Positions 35,256-43,736 of a stretch of 64,000 nucleotides of DNA are shown here, one piece after another (positions within the stretch are counted from its first letter, which is position 1; every line of letters starts with the position of its first letter). Both the position numbers and the translations under genes were made by a program. The notes below the pieces were generated by a model. The model saw only the letters and a list, made by a program, of their open reading frames with translations, was not told the DNA's origin and ran no database searches. Source of the stretch: Sedimentibacter sp. (GTDB lineage: Bacteria; Bacillota; Clostridia; Tissierellales; Sedimentibacteraceae); assembly GCA_018436705.1 (NCBI GenBank), contig JAHDLA010000011.1, positions 237,390 to 301,389 on the forward strand, read 5' to 3'.

Positions 35256-36068
35256 TCAAACCTCCATTCTCATTTGCCTTGTTTCATAATTCATCCAAAT
35301 CACTTCCGTTCTAGGCTTATTCGCATTGTCATTACTATTTATTACTGCCTTTTTCCAGCCTCGCCCTTCTAGCATTTTCTTATACAATCCAGATTCATAA
35401 CCAGATATGACTACAGGACCAGGATGCTGCAATAGTGCTTCAAGTAATTCAATATGACTTTGATCTTCAAGCATTTCATGTGAATATTGTGCTTTAACAT
35501 GTGGTGCCCTTGTCTCTAACAAATATGGTGGATCTGCGTATATCAGGACTTCAGGAAACTTAAACCTCTTAATAAGTTCTAATGCCGGCATACATTCAAT
35601 TTGTACTTGCTTCAATCTTTCTGCTGCTTGTACTATTCTTTCTGGCAATTCATTCCAATGGCGCATTGCGTATGCCTTTTCTCTTCCTTGCACATCAATT
35701 TTCCATCCTACCTTGTATTGATTGACGCGGTACCCATGCCCTTGCCAACACTTTACAAGAAACTGCCTTGCTTTTTCATATTCATCAATTGAATTTGCAT
35801 AATACATGCTGTCATATTCGCTTCTGCTATACGGTGTGGCTTCAATGATTCTTGCAAGTCTTTCTGGATCCTCACGAATGCATCTAAAAAAGTTAACCAC
35901 ATCAAGGTTTAGGTCATTTACCGTCTCAATATTACTTGGTTGCTTGTTAAATAAGACAGCTAGACTTCCGGCATATGGTTCTAGGTAGCTGTGGTGTTTT
36001 GGAAAGTGAGATATAATCCAATCCGCAATACGCCACTTGCTTCCTGGATATCTAAGTATCGCGTTCAA
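35256..36068 (-). CDS. DNA adenine N6-methyltransferase (Dam/D12 class)
   Basis: 270 residues. ILRYPGSKWRIADWI at the N-terminus is the FxGxK-type SAM-binding motif I, EPYAGSLAVLF follows, and YADPPYLLETR is the catalytic DPPY motif IV. D12-class enzymes methylate adenine. No restriction enzyme gene is near, so it is an orphan enzyme, probably protecting phage DNA or marking it for packaging. Confidence 0.92.
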   Translation of the reverse strand: MNAILRYPGSKWRIADWIISHFPKHHSYLEPYAGSLAVLFNKQPSNIETVNDLNLDVVNFFRCIREDPERLARIIEATPYSRSEYDSMYYANSIDEYEKARQFLVKCWQGHGYRVNQYKVGWKIDVQGREKAYAMRHWNELPERIVQAAERLKQVQIECMPALELIKRFKFPEVLIYADPPYLLETRAPHVKAQYSHEMLEDQSHIELLEALLQHPGPVVISGYESGLYKKMLEGRGWKKAVINSNDNANKPRTEVIWMNYETRQMRMEV

Positions 36069-36073
36069 TTATT

Positions 36074-36433
36074 TCACACCTCCCTAAATTCAACATCTTT
36101 GAGCCATTTCATGAGCTTTCGCTTGATAATATAATCCTTCGTCCTAAACCCCTTCGTATCTTCCACAACCGTCCTTCCGTCCTCCAAATAAACAAAATCA
36201 GCTATATACTTAACTCCCTTTTCATCCGGCTGTGAAGGTATCAATTCAAACGGTACTTGAAGTTTCAAATCTTCAATTCTTCCGGCTTTTTCAAGAAGTT
36301 TCAACTCTCCGTACCTAGCGGCTTCCTTTTTGCTGTCGAAAAGAATCCCATCAACCTCAACCTTCTTATTTCCATATTTATTTTTCTTGACCGTTTTCAT
36401 ATATTCCTGAACGGTCATTCTCTCAGTTTTCAT
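36074..36433 (-). CDS. DUF1064 nuclease-like protein
   Basis: 119 residues. KNKYGNKKVEVDGILFDSKK, EAARYGELKLLEKAGRI and YIADFVYLEDGRTVVEDTKG are the DUF1064 pattern. The spaced glutamate, D and E-x-K (VVEDTKG) residues fit a PD-(D/E)XK nuclease core, possibly a Holliday junction or end-processing enzyme; this is inferred from the fold. It overlaps the replication protein gene by 11 bp. Confidence 0.78.
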   Translation of the reverse strand: MKTERMTVQEYMKTVKKNKYGNKKVEVDGILFDSKKEAARYGELKLLEKAGRIEDLKLQVPFELIPSQPDEKGVKYIADFVYLEDGRTVVEDTKGFRTKDYIIKRKLMKWLKDVEFREV

Positions 36434-37334
36434 TCTTCACCTTCTTTTCAAACTTTCTTCTTGCAATTTCCTCCAATTCTTTTTCTGTGTAATTCTGCAT
36501 TTTACCCGTAAAGTTGTGGAATTTATTCCTTTTTGACTTGTTCGTATTTTTCCACATTTTATCCACAGGCTTGTCAACAGATTTATCCACAGTTTTATAC
36601 TTTAAAGGGTATACGTCTTGCCACTCATTCAGTATGCTATCCTCTAGAATCTGTATCCTTTCATCATCATTTTTTGCGATGCTTTCAAGCTTTTTAAGAA
36701 TTATTTTAATTCCTTTTTCGTCTAAAGGCTTACCCTTTTTCTCTCTCATGTCGATGAAGCTCTGCAATGCTTGTTTCAATTTTTCATTTTGCAGGCTCGC
36801 TATAATAAGAGTATATATATTGTTATTCTTGTTTATCCTGTTACGGCCCGAACGGATCCCGGTGTTATCTGCGCCGTTGTTTTCGGTGTTGCTTTCGTAG
36901 TTTTTTGAGTCTTGATAAACGTTGAAATTTTCAATAGAAATAACCATGCCCCTTGTTGCTTTCGATGTTGTTATCATCGTTGCGTTCGGCGTTGCTCCCG
37001 CGTTGTCCGCGGAACACGGTTTGCGCATCCATTCTAAAACGTTGAAAATCTGCGCTTTTGTAGGTTTTTCTATCCTTGCACCCATATACCATGAACATTC
37101 ATCTATAATCTCTTGATATGTAATCCAAAGTTGACCTCTTTTTAAATTCTTATATTCGCTGCTCTGAGCTCTTGAAAGGAGATATATCCAAACTTTCAGA
37201 TAAAGTGGCGGTTTACGCCATATCTCACTCTCAATCAGTTTTCTGCTTAGTAATATGTATCCACCTGGTATTAGCGGCTCCGCCAATTTATCACCACCTT
37301 CAGAAATGAGGGGGAGTTTTTCTCCCCTACTCAC
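36423..37334 (-). CDS. phage replication initiation protein (DnaD/replisome organizer type)
   Basis: 303 residues. Residues 20-140 resemble the winged-helix of replisome organizer proteins: GGYILLSRKLIESEIWRKPP, KVWIYLLSRAQSSEYK and LKRGQLWITYQEIIDE. A central variable part (110-165) is encoded by 12-bp repeat units rich in A, T and N residues. Then a DnaD-like helical region with SFIDMREKKGKPLDEKGIK follows, and a C-terminal tail carries VDK repeats (KTVDKSVDKPVDKMWKN). The repeats inside the gene suggest the phage origin lies here, as in lambda O and many Firmicute phages. Confidence 0.78.
   Translation of the reverse strand: MSRGEKLPLISEGGDKLAEPLIPGGYILLSRKLIESEIWRKPPLYLKVWIYLLSRAQSSEYKNLKRGQLWITYQEIIDECSWYMGARIEKPTKAQIFNVLEWMRKPCSADNAGATPNATMITTSKATRGMVISIENFNVYQDSKNYESNTENNGADNTGIRSGRNRINKNNNIYTLIIASLQNEKLKQALQSFIDMREKKGKPLDEKGIKIILKKLESIAKNDDERIQILEDSILNEWQDVYPLKYKTVDKSVDKPVDKMWKNTNKSKRNKFHNFTGKMQNYTEKELEEIARRKFEKKVKNEN
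36548..36591. other. DnaA-box cluster inside the replication gene
   Basis: TTATCCACA, the consensus DnaA box, occurs exactly at 36559-36567 and 36583-36591, 24 bp apart. Weaker copies stand at 36548 (TTTTCCACA) and 36571 (TTGTCAACA), so four boxes lie 11-12 bp apart. On the coding strand they spell the VDK peptide repeats. Confidence 0.8.
36856..37005. repeat. iteron-like 12-bp repeats, origin candidate
   Basis: On the minus strand two blocks show units of 12 bp: GCAACGCCGAAC, GCAACGATGATA, ACAACATCGAAA, GCAACAAGGGGC (about 36949-37005) and AGCAACACCGAA, AACAACGGCGCA, GATAACACCGGG (about 36856-36894). The common core is near GCAAC-N-CCGAA. Direct binding by the encoded initiator is inferred. 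Confidence 0.6.
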
Positions 37335-38065
37335 TATGCTATTACAACTACTTTTCCTGTTATAATTTCGTTATGAAGCAAATCTGTCAATTTATTCTTG
37401 ATTTGTTCTTTTGCATCAAGTCTCCAAGCTCCGCCATCAGCTTCAAATAGTCCTATTTGTCCACCTTCCTGTAACCTGAGCAAGAATTCACTTTCTGGCT
37501 GTTCAACTTCTAGAAATGTTCTGAAAGGTGCAAGTTTTACCTTTGAACGAACAGTCACATTTTCAACCAACACAACACCTTTTTTAGCCTTCACTGTTTG
37601 AGAAATTCCGTTATCGTCGCTCTCAACGGAATTTTCATCCGATATCTTGCTTAGAAGATTTAGCAGGTATGAAACATCGTCGTTTTCAACAAATTTGGAA
37701 CGCAGAGCAATCATAAAACTCTCATGGCCAAGATAATCATTCAAGGTTATACGAGGTAGTTCTGCCTGAGCAGAGTACAAAAGATCCCTCCTGCAATCTT
37801 CTTTGTGATGGTATGTGCTGAACACATCAACCTTTATAGGATTTTGTACATTCACGAACAGCGGTTGATGTGCTTTTTCTAATTCAATTTTTATGATATC
37901 GGATAAACTTTCTAAAGTATTCAATACAACCTCTCTAGGTGAATTGTATTGCTTCTTAATCTCATATAACGGACTTGAACAGTACTTTTTATCGTGAATA
38001 TCAAATAGTTGCGTATTCTCCTTCTGTGCCATTTGTTCTAATTTTTCAACGAATTCTTTTAACAT
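37334..38065 (-). CDS. phage early protein, unknown
   Basis: 243 residues, soluble. Phrases: MLKEFVEKLEQMAQKENTQL, STYHHKEDCRRDLLYSAQAE, LNDYLGHESFMIALRSKFVE, VKLAPFRTFLEVEQPESEFL and LFEADGGAWRLDA. These look like a conserved phage family found next to recombination genes in Firmicute phages, but I cannot assign a reaction. It abuts the replication gene with one base of overlap. Confidence 0.65.
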   Translation of the reverse strand: MLKEFVEKLEQMAQKENTQLFDIHDKKYCSSPLYEIKKQYNSPREVVLNTLESLSDIIKIELEKAHQPLFVNVQNPIKVDVFSTYHHKEDCRRDLLYSAQAELPRITLNDYLGHESFMIALRSKFVENDDVSYLLNLLSKISDENSVESDDNGISQTVKAKKGVVLVENVTVRSKVKLAPFRTFLEVEQPESEFLLRLQEGGQIGLFEADGGAWRLDAKEQIKNKLTDLLHNEIITGKVVVIA

Positions 38066-38086
38066 TTTCTTATCTCCTTCGATTTT

Positions 38087-38464
38087 TTATTTTTCTGCTG
38101 CTTTGGTAAAATTAATTACTACTGGTTTTGGTGCTTCTGAGCCATCAATTGCCATCTGTCCTGGTATATCCTCCATAAGTTCCTTCGCCATCAGCTGTCC
38201 GTTTTCATCGAATCCAGCATATATTGACGTCGCTATTGGATTAATTGGCCTTAGTTTTGGTGTTGTTTGATACTGCACACTAATCCTTTTTCTTCTTTCG
38301 TCTACTGGAGAAAGACTGACTTTTACAATCAATTCTCTTTTTTTTAAATCCGTATTGGGATCCTGAATGTTGACGAGAATATCAGCAACATTCTCATTGA
38401 TAATTTCCTTAACACCCCCTTGAACCATGTCAAGAATACTTAAAATTTCGTTATTTTCGCTCAT
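38087..38464 (-). CDS. phage early protein (relatives are labelled replication terminator-like)
   Basis: 125 residues: MSENNEILSILDMVQGGVKE, then DILVNIQDPNTDLKKRELIV and KVSLSPVDERRKRISVQYQT. Similar phage proteins carry the name replication terminator protein in annotation, without strong evidence. Beta-rich middle, no cysteines. Likely acts with the replication or recombination genes beside it. Confidence 0.6.
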   Translation of the reverse strand: MSENNEILSILDMVQGGVKEIINENVADILVNIQDPNTDLKKRELIVKVSLSPVDERRKRISVQYQTTPKLRPINPIATSIYAGFDENGQLMAKELMEDIPGQMAIDGSEAPKPVVINFTKAAEK

Positions 38465-38478
38465 TAAGAGCCTCCTTT

Positions 38479-39219
38479 CTAAAATGGGTATAAACTCAAA
38501 TCTATTTCAACGCCTTTATCAGCTATGGTTGTATTTATCCCAGTCAATTCCTCTATTTCTTTCTTAAACCTGTCAGCATCTGAATTCCTATCCGATAGAT
38601 GCAGTAAACAGATGTTTCTTACTCCTGAAAGATTGTTCGCTTTTAAGAAGTTTTTCACATTCTCCAGTTCAAAATGACTTTTTAAAGTTCTGTCCCGAAG
38701 CACTTTTGTAATTATGCTGTTCAATGCATTTTTATCGAGAATATCTTTTGCATAATTACACTCAACAAGAATATTATTTAAGTTCTCAAAACTGTACTCA
38801 ACGTAATATGTATCAGTTGCAAATAGCGTCAGCCCCATTTCAAGGTGATATACCAGGAACCCGACTGGATCCGCACAATCATGCTGTGCTTTGAATGCCA
38901 TTACAGTGAAGCTGCCAATTCGAATTCTTTCAAGTTTTGGCATTACATGTACCCTGTGATGTTCTATACTTAATACTGTTTTGGTTCCTTCAGACATGTA
39001 GCAGTCTATACCGGAATCAAGCATCTTTTGTAAACTTTTGCTATGATCCCCATGCTCGTGACTGACAAGGCATCCGGCGATATCGCTAAAATCGAAGTTC
39101 AAAGTCTTCTTGAGTTCCCGGACATCAATACCACACTCAATAATAAGAATTTCACCATCTATTGTTTGAAATAGGTAACAGTTCCCTGAGGAGCTGCTAC
39201 CTAATATTTTCAGCTTCAT
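38479..39219 (-). CDS. MBL-fold phosphodiesterase/nuclease of the recombination module
   Basis: 246 residues. Begins MKLKILGSSSSGNCYLFQ, like the YycJ/Artemis-type exonuclease group. VSHEHGDHSKSL provides the HxHxDH metal motif and FATDTYY, VECNYAKD and LLHLSDRNSD further ligands. It is contiguous with recT (stop and start adjacent), so it probably works as the end-processing nuclease for RecT in place of a RecE or YqaJ exonuclease. This is inferred from place. Confidence 0.82.
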   Translation of the reverse strand: MKLKILGSSSSGNCYLFQTIDGEILIIECGIDVRELKKTLNFDFSDIAGCLVSHEHGDHSKSLQKMLDSGIDCYMSEGTKTVLSIEHHRVHVMPKLERIRIGSFTVMAFKAQHDCADPVGFLVYHLEMGLTLFATDTYYVEYSFENLNNILVECNYAKDILDKNALNSIITKVLRDRTLKSHFELENVKNFLKANNLSGVRNICLLHLSDRNSDADRFKKEIEELTGINTTIADKGVEIDLSLYPF

Positions 39220-40005
39220 TTAGAAACCCGGGTCCATCATCATTTGTCCCTCACCCTGACTTCTTGCATGCACATGTTCTTCCTGCTTTTGCTGTTCAAA
39301 CTGTACTGATGAAGGTACTGTTGATTCAGGGATCTCAAAGCGAACTGACTTTTTATTTGCGTTGTTTTCAATTTCTTTTTCAACTTCTTTTTCTGGTTCA
39401 ATTACTTCTGCGTTTTGGAATTCTTCCTCCACATATAAACTTTCTAATTTAGTAGGAAATGCCTCTCTAAGTGCCTGTACCATCGCGACCTTTCTAATCA
39501 TTGTTTTTGGCATCTGATTCCACGTAGATTGTCCCTTGTGGTACTCCTCTAAATTTACCTTAACAGATATAGGGAACTTCCTATCCTTTCTATACACATC
39601 GCACCAAGCACCGAGAAGCGTATCAGTTTTTAGCATAAAACTGCCTTCGATTTCTTGTACTTCTCCATCCCTACCTATTATAAGACCGGCCTTAAACCCA
39701 TCATATAATGGATCGTTCTCTGCCCTTTTCATGAAAGCAGCCTTACCAACTATGTTTTGGGCTGGCTTCTTAGCATCGTATTTCACAAGATACGCCTCAT
39801 TTATCCATGGATTAAGTCCTTGGAATTTACACCAGTTCATAAACAATACAACTTCTTGATCTGTTACATTTTCATTTCCTTTAGCAAAATACTTAAAAAC
39901 CGTTGTGGTGGTTAGCGTTACTTCTTGTCCTCCTGATTGAAAAACAACCCCTTTACTTTCGTTTGATTTCTGTGGCATTTGTGCCGTTGTTCTTGCATTA
40001 TTCAT
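39220..40005 (-). CDS. recT: RecT single-strand annealing recombinase
   Basis: 261 residues. VTLTTTTVFKYFAKGNENVT, EVVLFMNWCKFQGLNPWINE, AYLVKYD, IVGKAAFMKRAENDPLYDGF and MIRKVAMVQALREAFPT form the familiar RecT core. The last 60 residues are acidic and glutamine-rich, as in many RecT proteins that bind SSB-like partners. RecT anneals single strands during phage recombination and end repair. Confidence 0.93.
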   Translation of the reverse strand: MNNARTTAQMPQKSNESKGVVFQSGGQEVTLTTTTVFKYFAKGNENVTDQEVVLFMNWCKFQGLNPWINEAYLVKYDAKKPAQNIVGKAAFMKRAENDPLYDGFKAGLIIGRDGEVQEIEGSFMLKTDTLLGAWCDVYRKDRKFPISVKVNLEEYHKGQSTWNQMPKTMIRKVAMVQALREAFPTKLESLYVEEEFQNAEVIEPEKEVEKEIENNANKKSVRFEIPESTVPSSVQFEQQKQEEHVHARSQGEGQMMMDPGF

Positions 40006-40022
40006 ATTGTTTTTCTCCTTAT

Positions 40023-41981
40023 CTATTGAATTTTTAAAGCTTTGTCTTTACTAACAATCAAATTTATGACTTGACTATCCGTCTCTATCAATCTATTCAC
40101 AGATTCCCTATTGTCAAAAAATATAGGGCAAGTCGTTCCATAATGCCTGCTAAGAACATTTATAATATCCAGTCCTGCATTATATTTAGCTGCATTATTT
40201 GCGCCTGGGAATGGTACATAACTGCCGTTAGTATTTGCTAATGCTTCACATGTATCTGCAATACCACCATTGACCTGGACATCAAACATTTTGAATCTTA
40301 CAAATTTGAATGTACTATTGATTTTTTCTTCCAGCAGACTCACCTTTGTTTTTACAAAAGTTTCTGCAAGATACTCGCGTCCTTCTAGTTCTGCCACCTG
40401 TGACGCAAGCTGTCTTTCCTGCTTCTTGAGATCCTTAACACGCTTTTGAGCATTCTCAATAGCTCGCTTATCCGCAAGTATCTGATTAATCTTCTGCAGT
40501 TCATCCTGCTGCTCGTTGTACTTCTCCCTAACTCTGCTGTCTTGATCCCGTGGGATCAAATTCTTTTCTATAGACGATATTTTTCCTTTCAGCTCTGCAT
40601 ATTCAGTGTTTGCGTTATAGTTAACATTGTGTTCTTTACCCTCTTCTGCAGCAATAGCACTTCTCGTATATTCAAGACTTTTCAGCAGTTCATCCTGCTT
40701 TGTAACATCTTTTTCTAGCTGATAATTCAATCTTTCATTTTCTTTCTGAAGTTCCAAAACCTTTGATTTTCTCCACTTTCCTTGTCGACTGATTTCATCC
40801 AAAGCCTTCATTTTACTATGCTTGAAATTTGCCTGCATCCCGGAAATTTGCTTTTCAATATCATCCTCCGGAAGTTTCTGCTTACATGTCGGGCAAACAA
40901 AATTTTCTCGATCAGGATCCGGAAATTGTTCCATGAATTGTATTTGATGATCTTGTCTCAGTCCCTCCATTTCCGCCTGAAGTTTTTCAATTTCTCTCTC
41001 ATTCGATTCCAGTGTTTCTTCTGTCATTATCCTGCTTTTTTCAAGCATTTGTGCTTCGTGTTCAAGATTTAATAGCTCCATTTTTAAATCATTGAGTTTT
41101 TTCATGGAGTCTTTTTCAATCCTCAATTCCATGTCCTTCAATTTCATTTTCATACTGCTGAGTTCAGTCTGTTTCCTTCCAAACTCCTGAGCAATCTTTT
41201 CTTGATTCGTCAGCATGTTGCTGAGCATATCCATTTCACCCTTGATTTTTGCACGTTCCTTTTCTAATGCTTCATAATCCACATCATCAGCCAGAACCGG
41301 CAAACCTCTGTTGATTTCGTCTATCCTAATAGGTATAGTTTTCAGCTGTTCATTGATTTTCTTCTTGTTCGAGGCCGTAATCGCCTTGAAATCGTCAATC
41401 GTGTTGCCTTTGAGCAATTCCGTCAGCTTTGACAGTTCGGCATTTGATTCAATTACATTTGCGTCTGTGATATCCCCAACGATATCCAGGAGAACTTTTC
41501 TTCTTTCCTGCCATTTCAAAACTGTATTAAAATGCATAGGATTTGTTAAAAGCTTAAATATGTTTTCATCTATAAGTGAATTAATATACTCTTTGTACTC
41601 TTTTTCTTTCCTAGGAGCCTCATTGATAAAATACTCTGTTGTATTGCCTGAAAATATAGATTCCGCACTTCCGCGTTTCTTCACCCAGTTTTCCTTCAGA
41701 GTTCGGCGGAGAAGTATTTCCTTCCCGTCTGCCTCCAATATGCCTTCTACTGTATGTTCCAACCCGTGTATGATATTTCCATCACCGTCCAATGTTTTGA
41801 CCTCAAAATCGGTTCTATTAGCACTATCCTTGCCAAATAACAACCATGTAAAGGCATCAAATATTGTGGTCTTTCCGGAAGCATTATCACCGAGTATGTA
41901 TGTTTCCTTTTGAAAATCTATTATCAAATCCTTGATGCCCTTGAAATTTACTAGAATTAGTTTTTTTAGTTCAATATTCAT
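40023..41981 (-). CDS. SbcC/Rad50-like AAA ATPase
   Basis: 652 residues, shorter than chromosomal SbcC (about 1000). Walker A is GDNASGKTTIFDAFTWLLFG at about 32-51, long coiled coils follow (about 200-350 and 390-520), a zinc hook CPTCKQKLP stands near 370, and the C-terminal head includes CPIFFDNRESVN, the Walker B region. Rad50-type proteins tether ends and control a nuclease. No SbcD gene is present; the MBL protein next to recT may take that part. Overlaps the Spo0A-like gene by 4 bp. Confidence 0.88.
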   Translation of the reverse strand: MNIELKKLILVNFKGIKDLIIDFQKETYILGDNASGKTTIFDAFTWLLFGKDSANRTDFEVKTLDGDGNIIHGLEHTVEGILEADGKEILLRRTLKENWVKKRGSAESIFSGNTTEYFINEAPRKEKEYKEYINSLIDENIFKLLTNPMHFNTVLKWQERRKVLLDIVGDITDANVIESNAELSKLTELLKGNTIDDFKAITASNKKKINEQLKTIPIRIDEINRGLPVLADDVDYEALEKERAKIKGEMDMLSNMLTNQEKIAQEFGRKQTELSSMKMKLKDMELRIEKDSMKKLNDLKMELLNLEHEAQMLEKSRIMTEETLESNEREIEKLQAEMEGLRQDHQIQFMEQFPDPDRENFVCPTCKQKLPEDDIEKQISGMQANFKHSKMKALDEISRQGKWRKSKVLELQKENERLNYQLEKDVTKQDELLKSLEYTRSAIAAEEGKEHNVNYNANTEYAELKGKISSIEKNLIPRDQDSRVREKYNEQQDELQKINQILADKRAIENAQKRVKDLKKQERQLASQVAELEGREYLAETFVKTKVSLLEEKINSTFKFVRFKMFDVQVNGGIADTCEALANTNGSYVPFPGANNAAKYNAGLDIINVLSRHYGTTCPIFFDNRESVNRLIETDSQVINLIVSKDKALKIQ

Positions 41982-42331
41982 TGTATCTCCTCCCTTTCTA
42001 TCAGCGTAGCAATAAGCGATATAAACTCTGAATTTGTGGGTTTCTTTTCAAATTCAACTTTTACGCCATATTTATTCTCAATTTTCTTAGCGACATCAGT
42101 TTCAAACAGCCTTGTTACAAAGTGGCGTATGCCTCTCTCGACTCTTGAACTTTCCGTATTATTTTCTTTTGCTACAATCGCATATAGCCCTTGCTTTCCT
42201 GTGTATTTAATCTTGGTGTTGCCGTATATCTCAAACGAAAGTTTTATTGCTCTTGCTGTATATTTAAATCCTATAAGGTCAGTCTTTGCACCAAGCTCTA
42301 TTAAATCTTTTTCTATTTCTTGTACTCTCAT
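41978..42331 (-). CDS. stand-alone Spo0A C-terminal-like DNA-binding protein
   Basis: 117 residues, about the size of the Spo0A effector domain without the receiver domain. LGAKTDLIGFKYTARAI corresponds to the LGVPPHIKGYQYLREAI of Spo0A; SSRVERGIRHFV is the recognition-helix region (SRVERAIRH in Spo0A); KPTNSEFISLIA matches the end of Spo0A almost word for word. Phosphorylation control is thus absent. It lies in the early operon, 4 bp overlap with the Rad50-like gene. It may act on phage promoters or on the Spo0A regulon of the host. Confidence 0.85.
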   Translation of the reverse strand: MRVQEIEKDLIELGAKTDLIGFKYTARAIKLSFEIYGNTKIKYTGKQGLYAIVAKENNTESSRVERGIRHFVTRLFETDVAKKIENKYGVKVEFEKKPTNSEFISLIATLIEREEIQ

Positions 42332-42389
42332 AATTTCCTCCTTGTACTATTCCATTAATTTTGTTATACTATTTTTGAATAAATATTTT

Positions 42390-42797
42390 TTACATTGCCG
42401 TTCCTGTTGGCGCAGGGCGGTCTTTTTCTCTCCATCCTGGGAGACCTTTTGACTTCCTGTATGCGGATACTCTGCTAGTATCTATATGTAACCTACTTCC
42501 AATTTCGCTGTCTGTAACATTTTGCTGATACAATGGGCCAAATTTTTCGTCTAATACTTCAAACGCCGTCTTTCCTCCTCTCAATTCAAGATTTTTCTTC
42601 ATTGTTTCATTCCTCTTTTTCTTACGCTCTTCTGAATATGGCGTAATTGATGCGTATGTATCAGAATAAGCCTTGACTGCTACCTCTCTTCTCTTTGCTT
42701 CCGCTTCGTCTGCCCAGCAACCGGATATAGGTTCGTGCATAGTTTCGCATTTTCCACCTCTGCCGTAGTAGCATGTTTTGCATGATTTAGTTTTCAT
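42390..42797 (-). CDS. phage protein with cysteine-rich N-terminus and HTH-like region
   Basis: 135 residues with TTAGGAGGTG ribosome site. The N-terminus MKTKSCKTCYYGRGGKCETM and HEPISGCWADEAEAKRRE has C-x2-C and two more cysteines for possible zinc binding. The C-terminal VTDSEIGSRLHIDTSRVSAY with RKSKGLPGW reads as a helix-turn-helix. DNA binding is likely; target unknown. Confidence 0.65.
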   Translation of the reverse strand: MKTKSCKTCYYGRGGKCETMHEPISGCWADEAEAKRREVAVKAYSDTYASITPYSEERKKKRNETMKKNLELRGGKTAFEVLDEKFGPLYQQNVTDSEIGSRLHIDTSRVSAYRKSKGLPGWREKDRPAPTGTAM

Positions 42798-42811
42798 TTA
42801 TTTTTCACCTC

Positions 42812-43063
42812 CTAATCTTCTTCATCTTTAACCTCTGTAATGTCAAAAAATTCAACTTCTTTCGGATTTTCACCGTAATCTTCATTGTATTCAAGAACGG
42901 TTATTCCTGAATCATTAAGTGCATCTACGTAATCGTCAGGAGCTTCAATGCTTTCTTCATCCAGGTTGTCTAGGACTGTATCTAACTCAGCCTCGTCTGC
43001 CTCAACTACGATTGAACTATAGTGCTTAGCCACCTGTTCAATGATTATTTCATATTTTTTCAT
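42812..43063 (-). CDS. DpnD/PcfM-like small protein
   Basis: 83 residues from ATG 43063, preceded by GGGAGGAACAG; an upstream in-frame start at 43117 lies inside the next gene. MKKYEIIIEQVAKHYSSIVV then very acidic DEAELDTVLDNLDEESIEAP, ending DITEVKDEED. The beta-start and acidic remainder resemble the DpnD/PcfM family of short accessory proteins. Low certainty on role. Confidence 0.65.
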   Translation of the reverse strand: MKKYEIIIEQVAKHYSSIVVEADEAELDTVLDNLDEESIEAPDDYVDALNDSGITVLEYNEDYGENPKEVEFFDITEVKDEED

Positions 43064-43547
43064 AATTCTGTTCCTCCCTAGGTTTTCTCTTATAAACAAC
43101 ACTCCCGCGAAAATCATTGATCCAAAACGTTGTGTGTGGCGTTACAATAGCAATATCACCATCACCATAATCTGTTACAATCCCATAACTACCACCGCTA
43201 CCATCGAAATACATTGCGTACGCAGGTTTCCCTTCCATCCGCCGCAGCTCGTCCAATGTTAGAGGTGGGTTTTTGTCTGCTGCTGGTTCAAGGTAAAATT
43301 CTTCTTTCCCGTCTACGTTTAAAAGACATTGATGTAATGCGGTTTCTTCCTCCTTTGTAAACTGATTGAATTCTAACAAAACAGCTAATCGTCTTAATGT
43401 TGTATGTAATTCTACGCATTCCGCAAACTCTGAAATTAAACCACCATGTATTTTTTTAATTATTTTAGCTGTTGTATTTCTGCTCGCTTCTAATTCTGAT
43501 TGCGTAAGCCTTCTTGATATCGGACACTTCTTAAGCTTTTCGGTCAT
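43050..43547 (-). CDS. phage early protein, unknown
   Basis: 165 residues. N-terminal ISRRLTQSELEASRNTTAKI, middle FAECVELHTTLRRLAVLLEF and a C-terminal SH3-like beta region MYFDGSGGSYGIVTDYGDG, VTPHTTFWINDFRGSVVYKR. No catalytic motif seen. It overlaps the next gene by 14 bp. Confidence 0.62.
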   Translation of the reverse strand: MTEKLKKCPISRRLTQSELEASRNTTAKIIKKIHGGLISEFAECVELHTTLRRLAVLLEFNQFTKEEETALHQCLLNVDGKEEFYLEPAADKNPPLTLDELRRMEGKPAYAMYFDGSGGSYGIVTDYGDGDIAIVTPHTTFWINDFRGSVVYKRKPREEQNYEKI

Positions 43548-43562
43548 CGCTCACCACTCCTT

Positions 43563-43724
43563 TCACTTTGCATCTTCTTCCTCCTCGTTATCATTCATAA
43601 AAAATTCTAATTGTCTATCTATTTCAAGCCTTAATTCAGCGTATAACTTTGCTACACCTGACTTTCCGCAAATGTATGCATTCGAAAATTCTTCCTGAAT
43701 CGCTACTTTCAATTCTTCATCCAA
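43563..43724 (-). CDS. small acidic phage protein
   Basis: 53 residues from TTG 43724, 8 bp after GGAGG; the frame has no ATG before residue 43. It reads DEELKVAIQEEFSNAYICGK, then LYAELRLEIDRQLEFF and an acidic end NDNEEEEDAK. Helical. Found by the ribosome site and by filling the gap between two phage genes. Confidence 0.55.
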   Translation of the reverse strand: MDEELKVAIQEEFSNAYICGKSGVAKLYAELRLEIDRQLEFFMNDNEEEEDAK

Positions 43725-43736
43725 TTTAATATCCTC

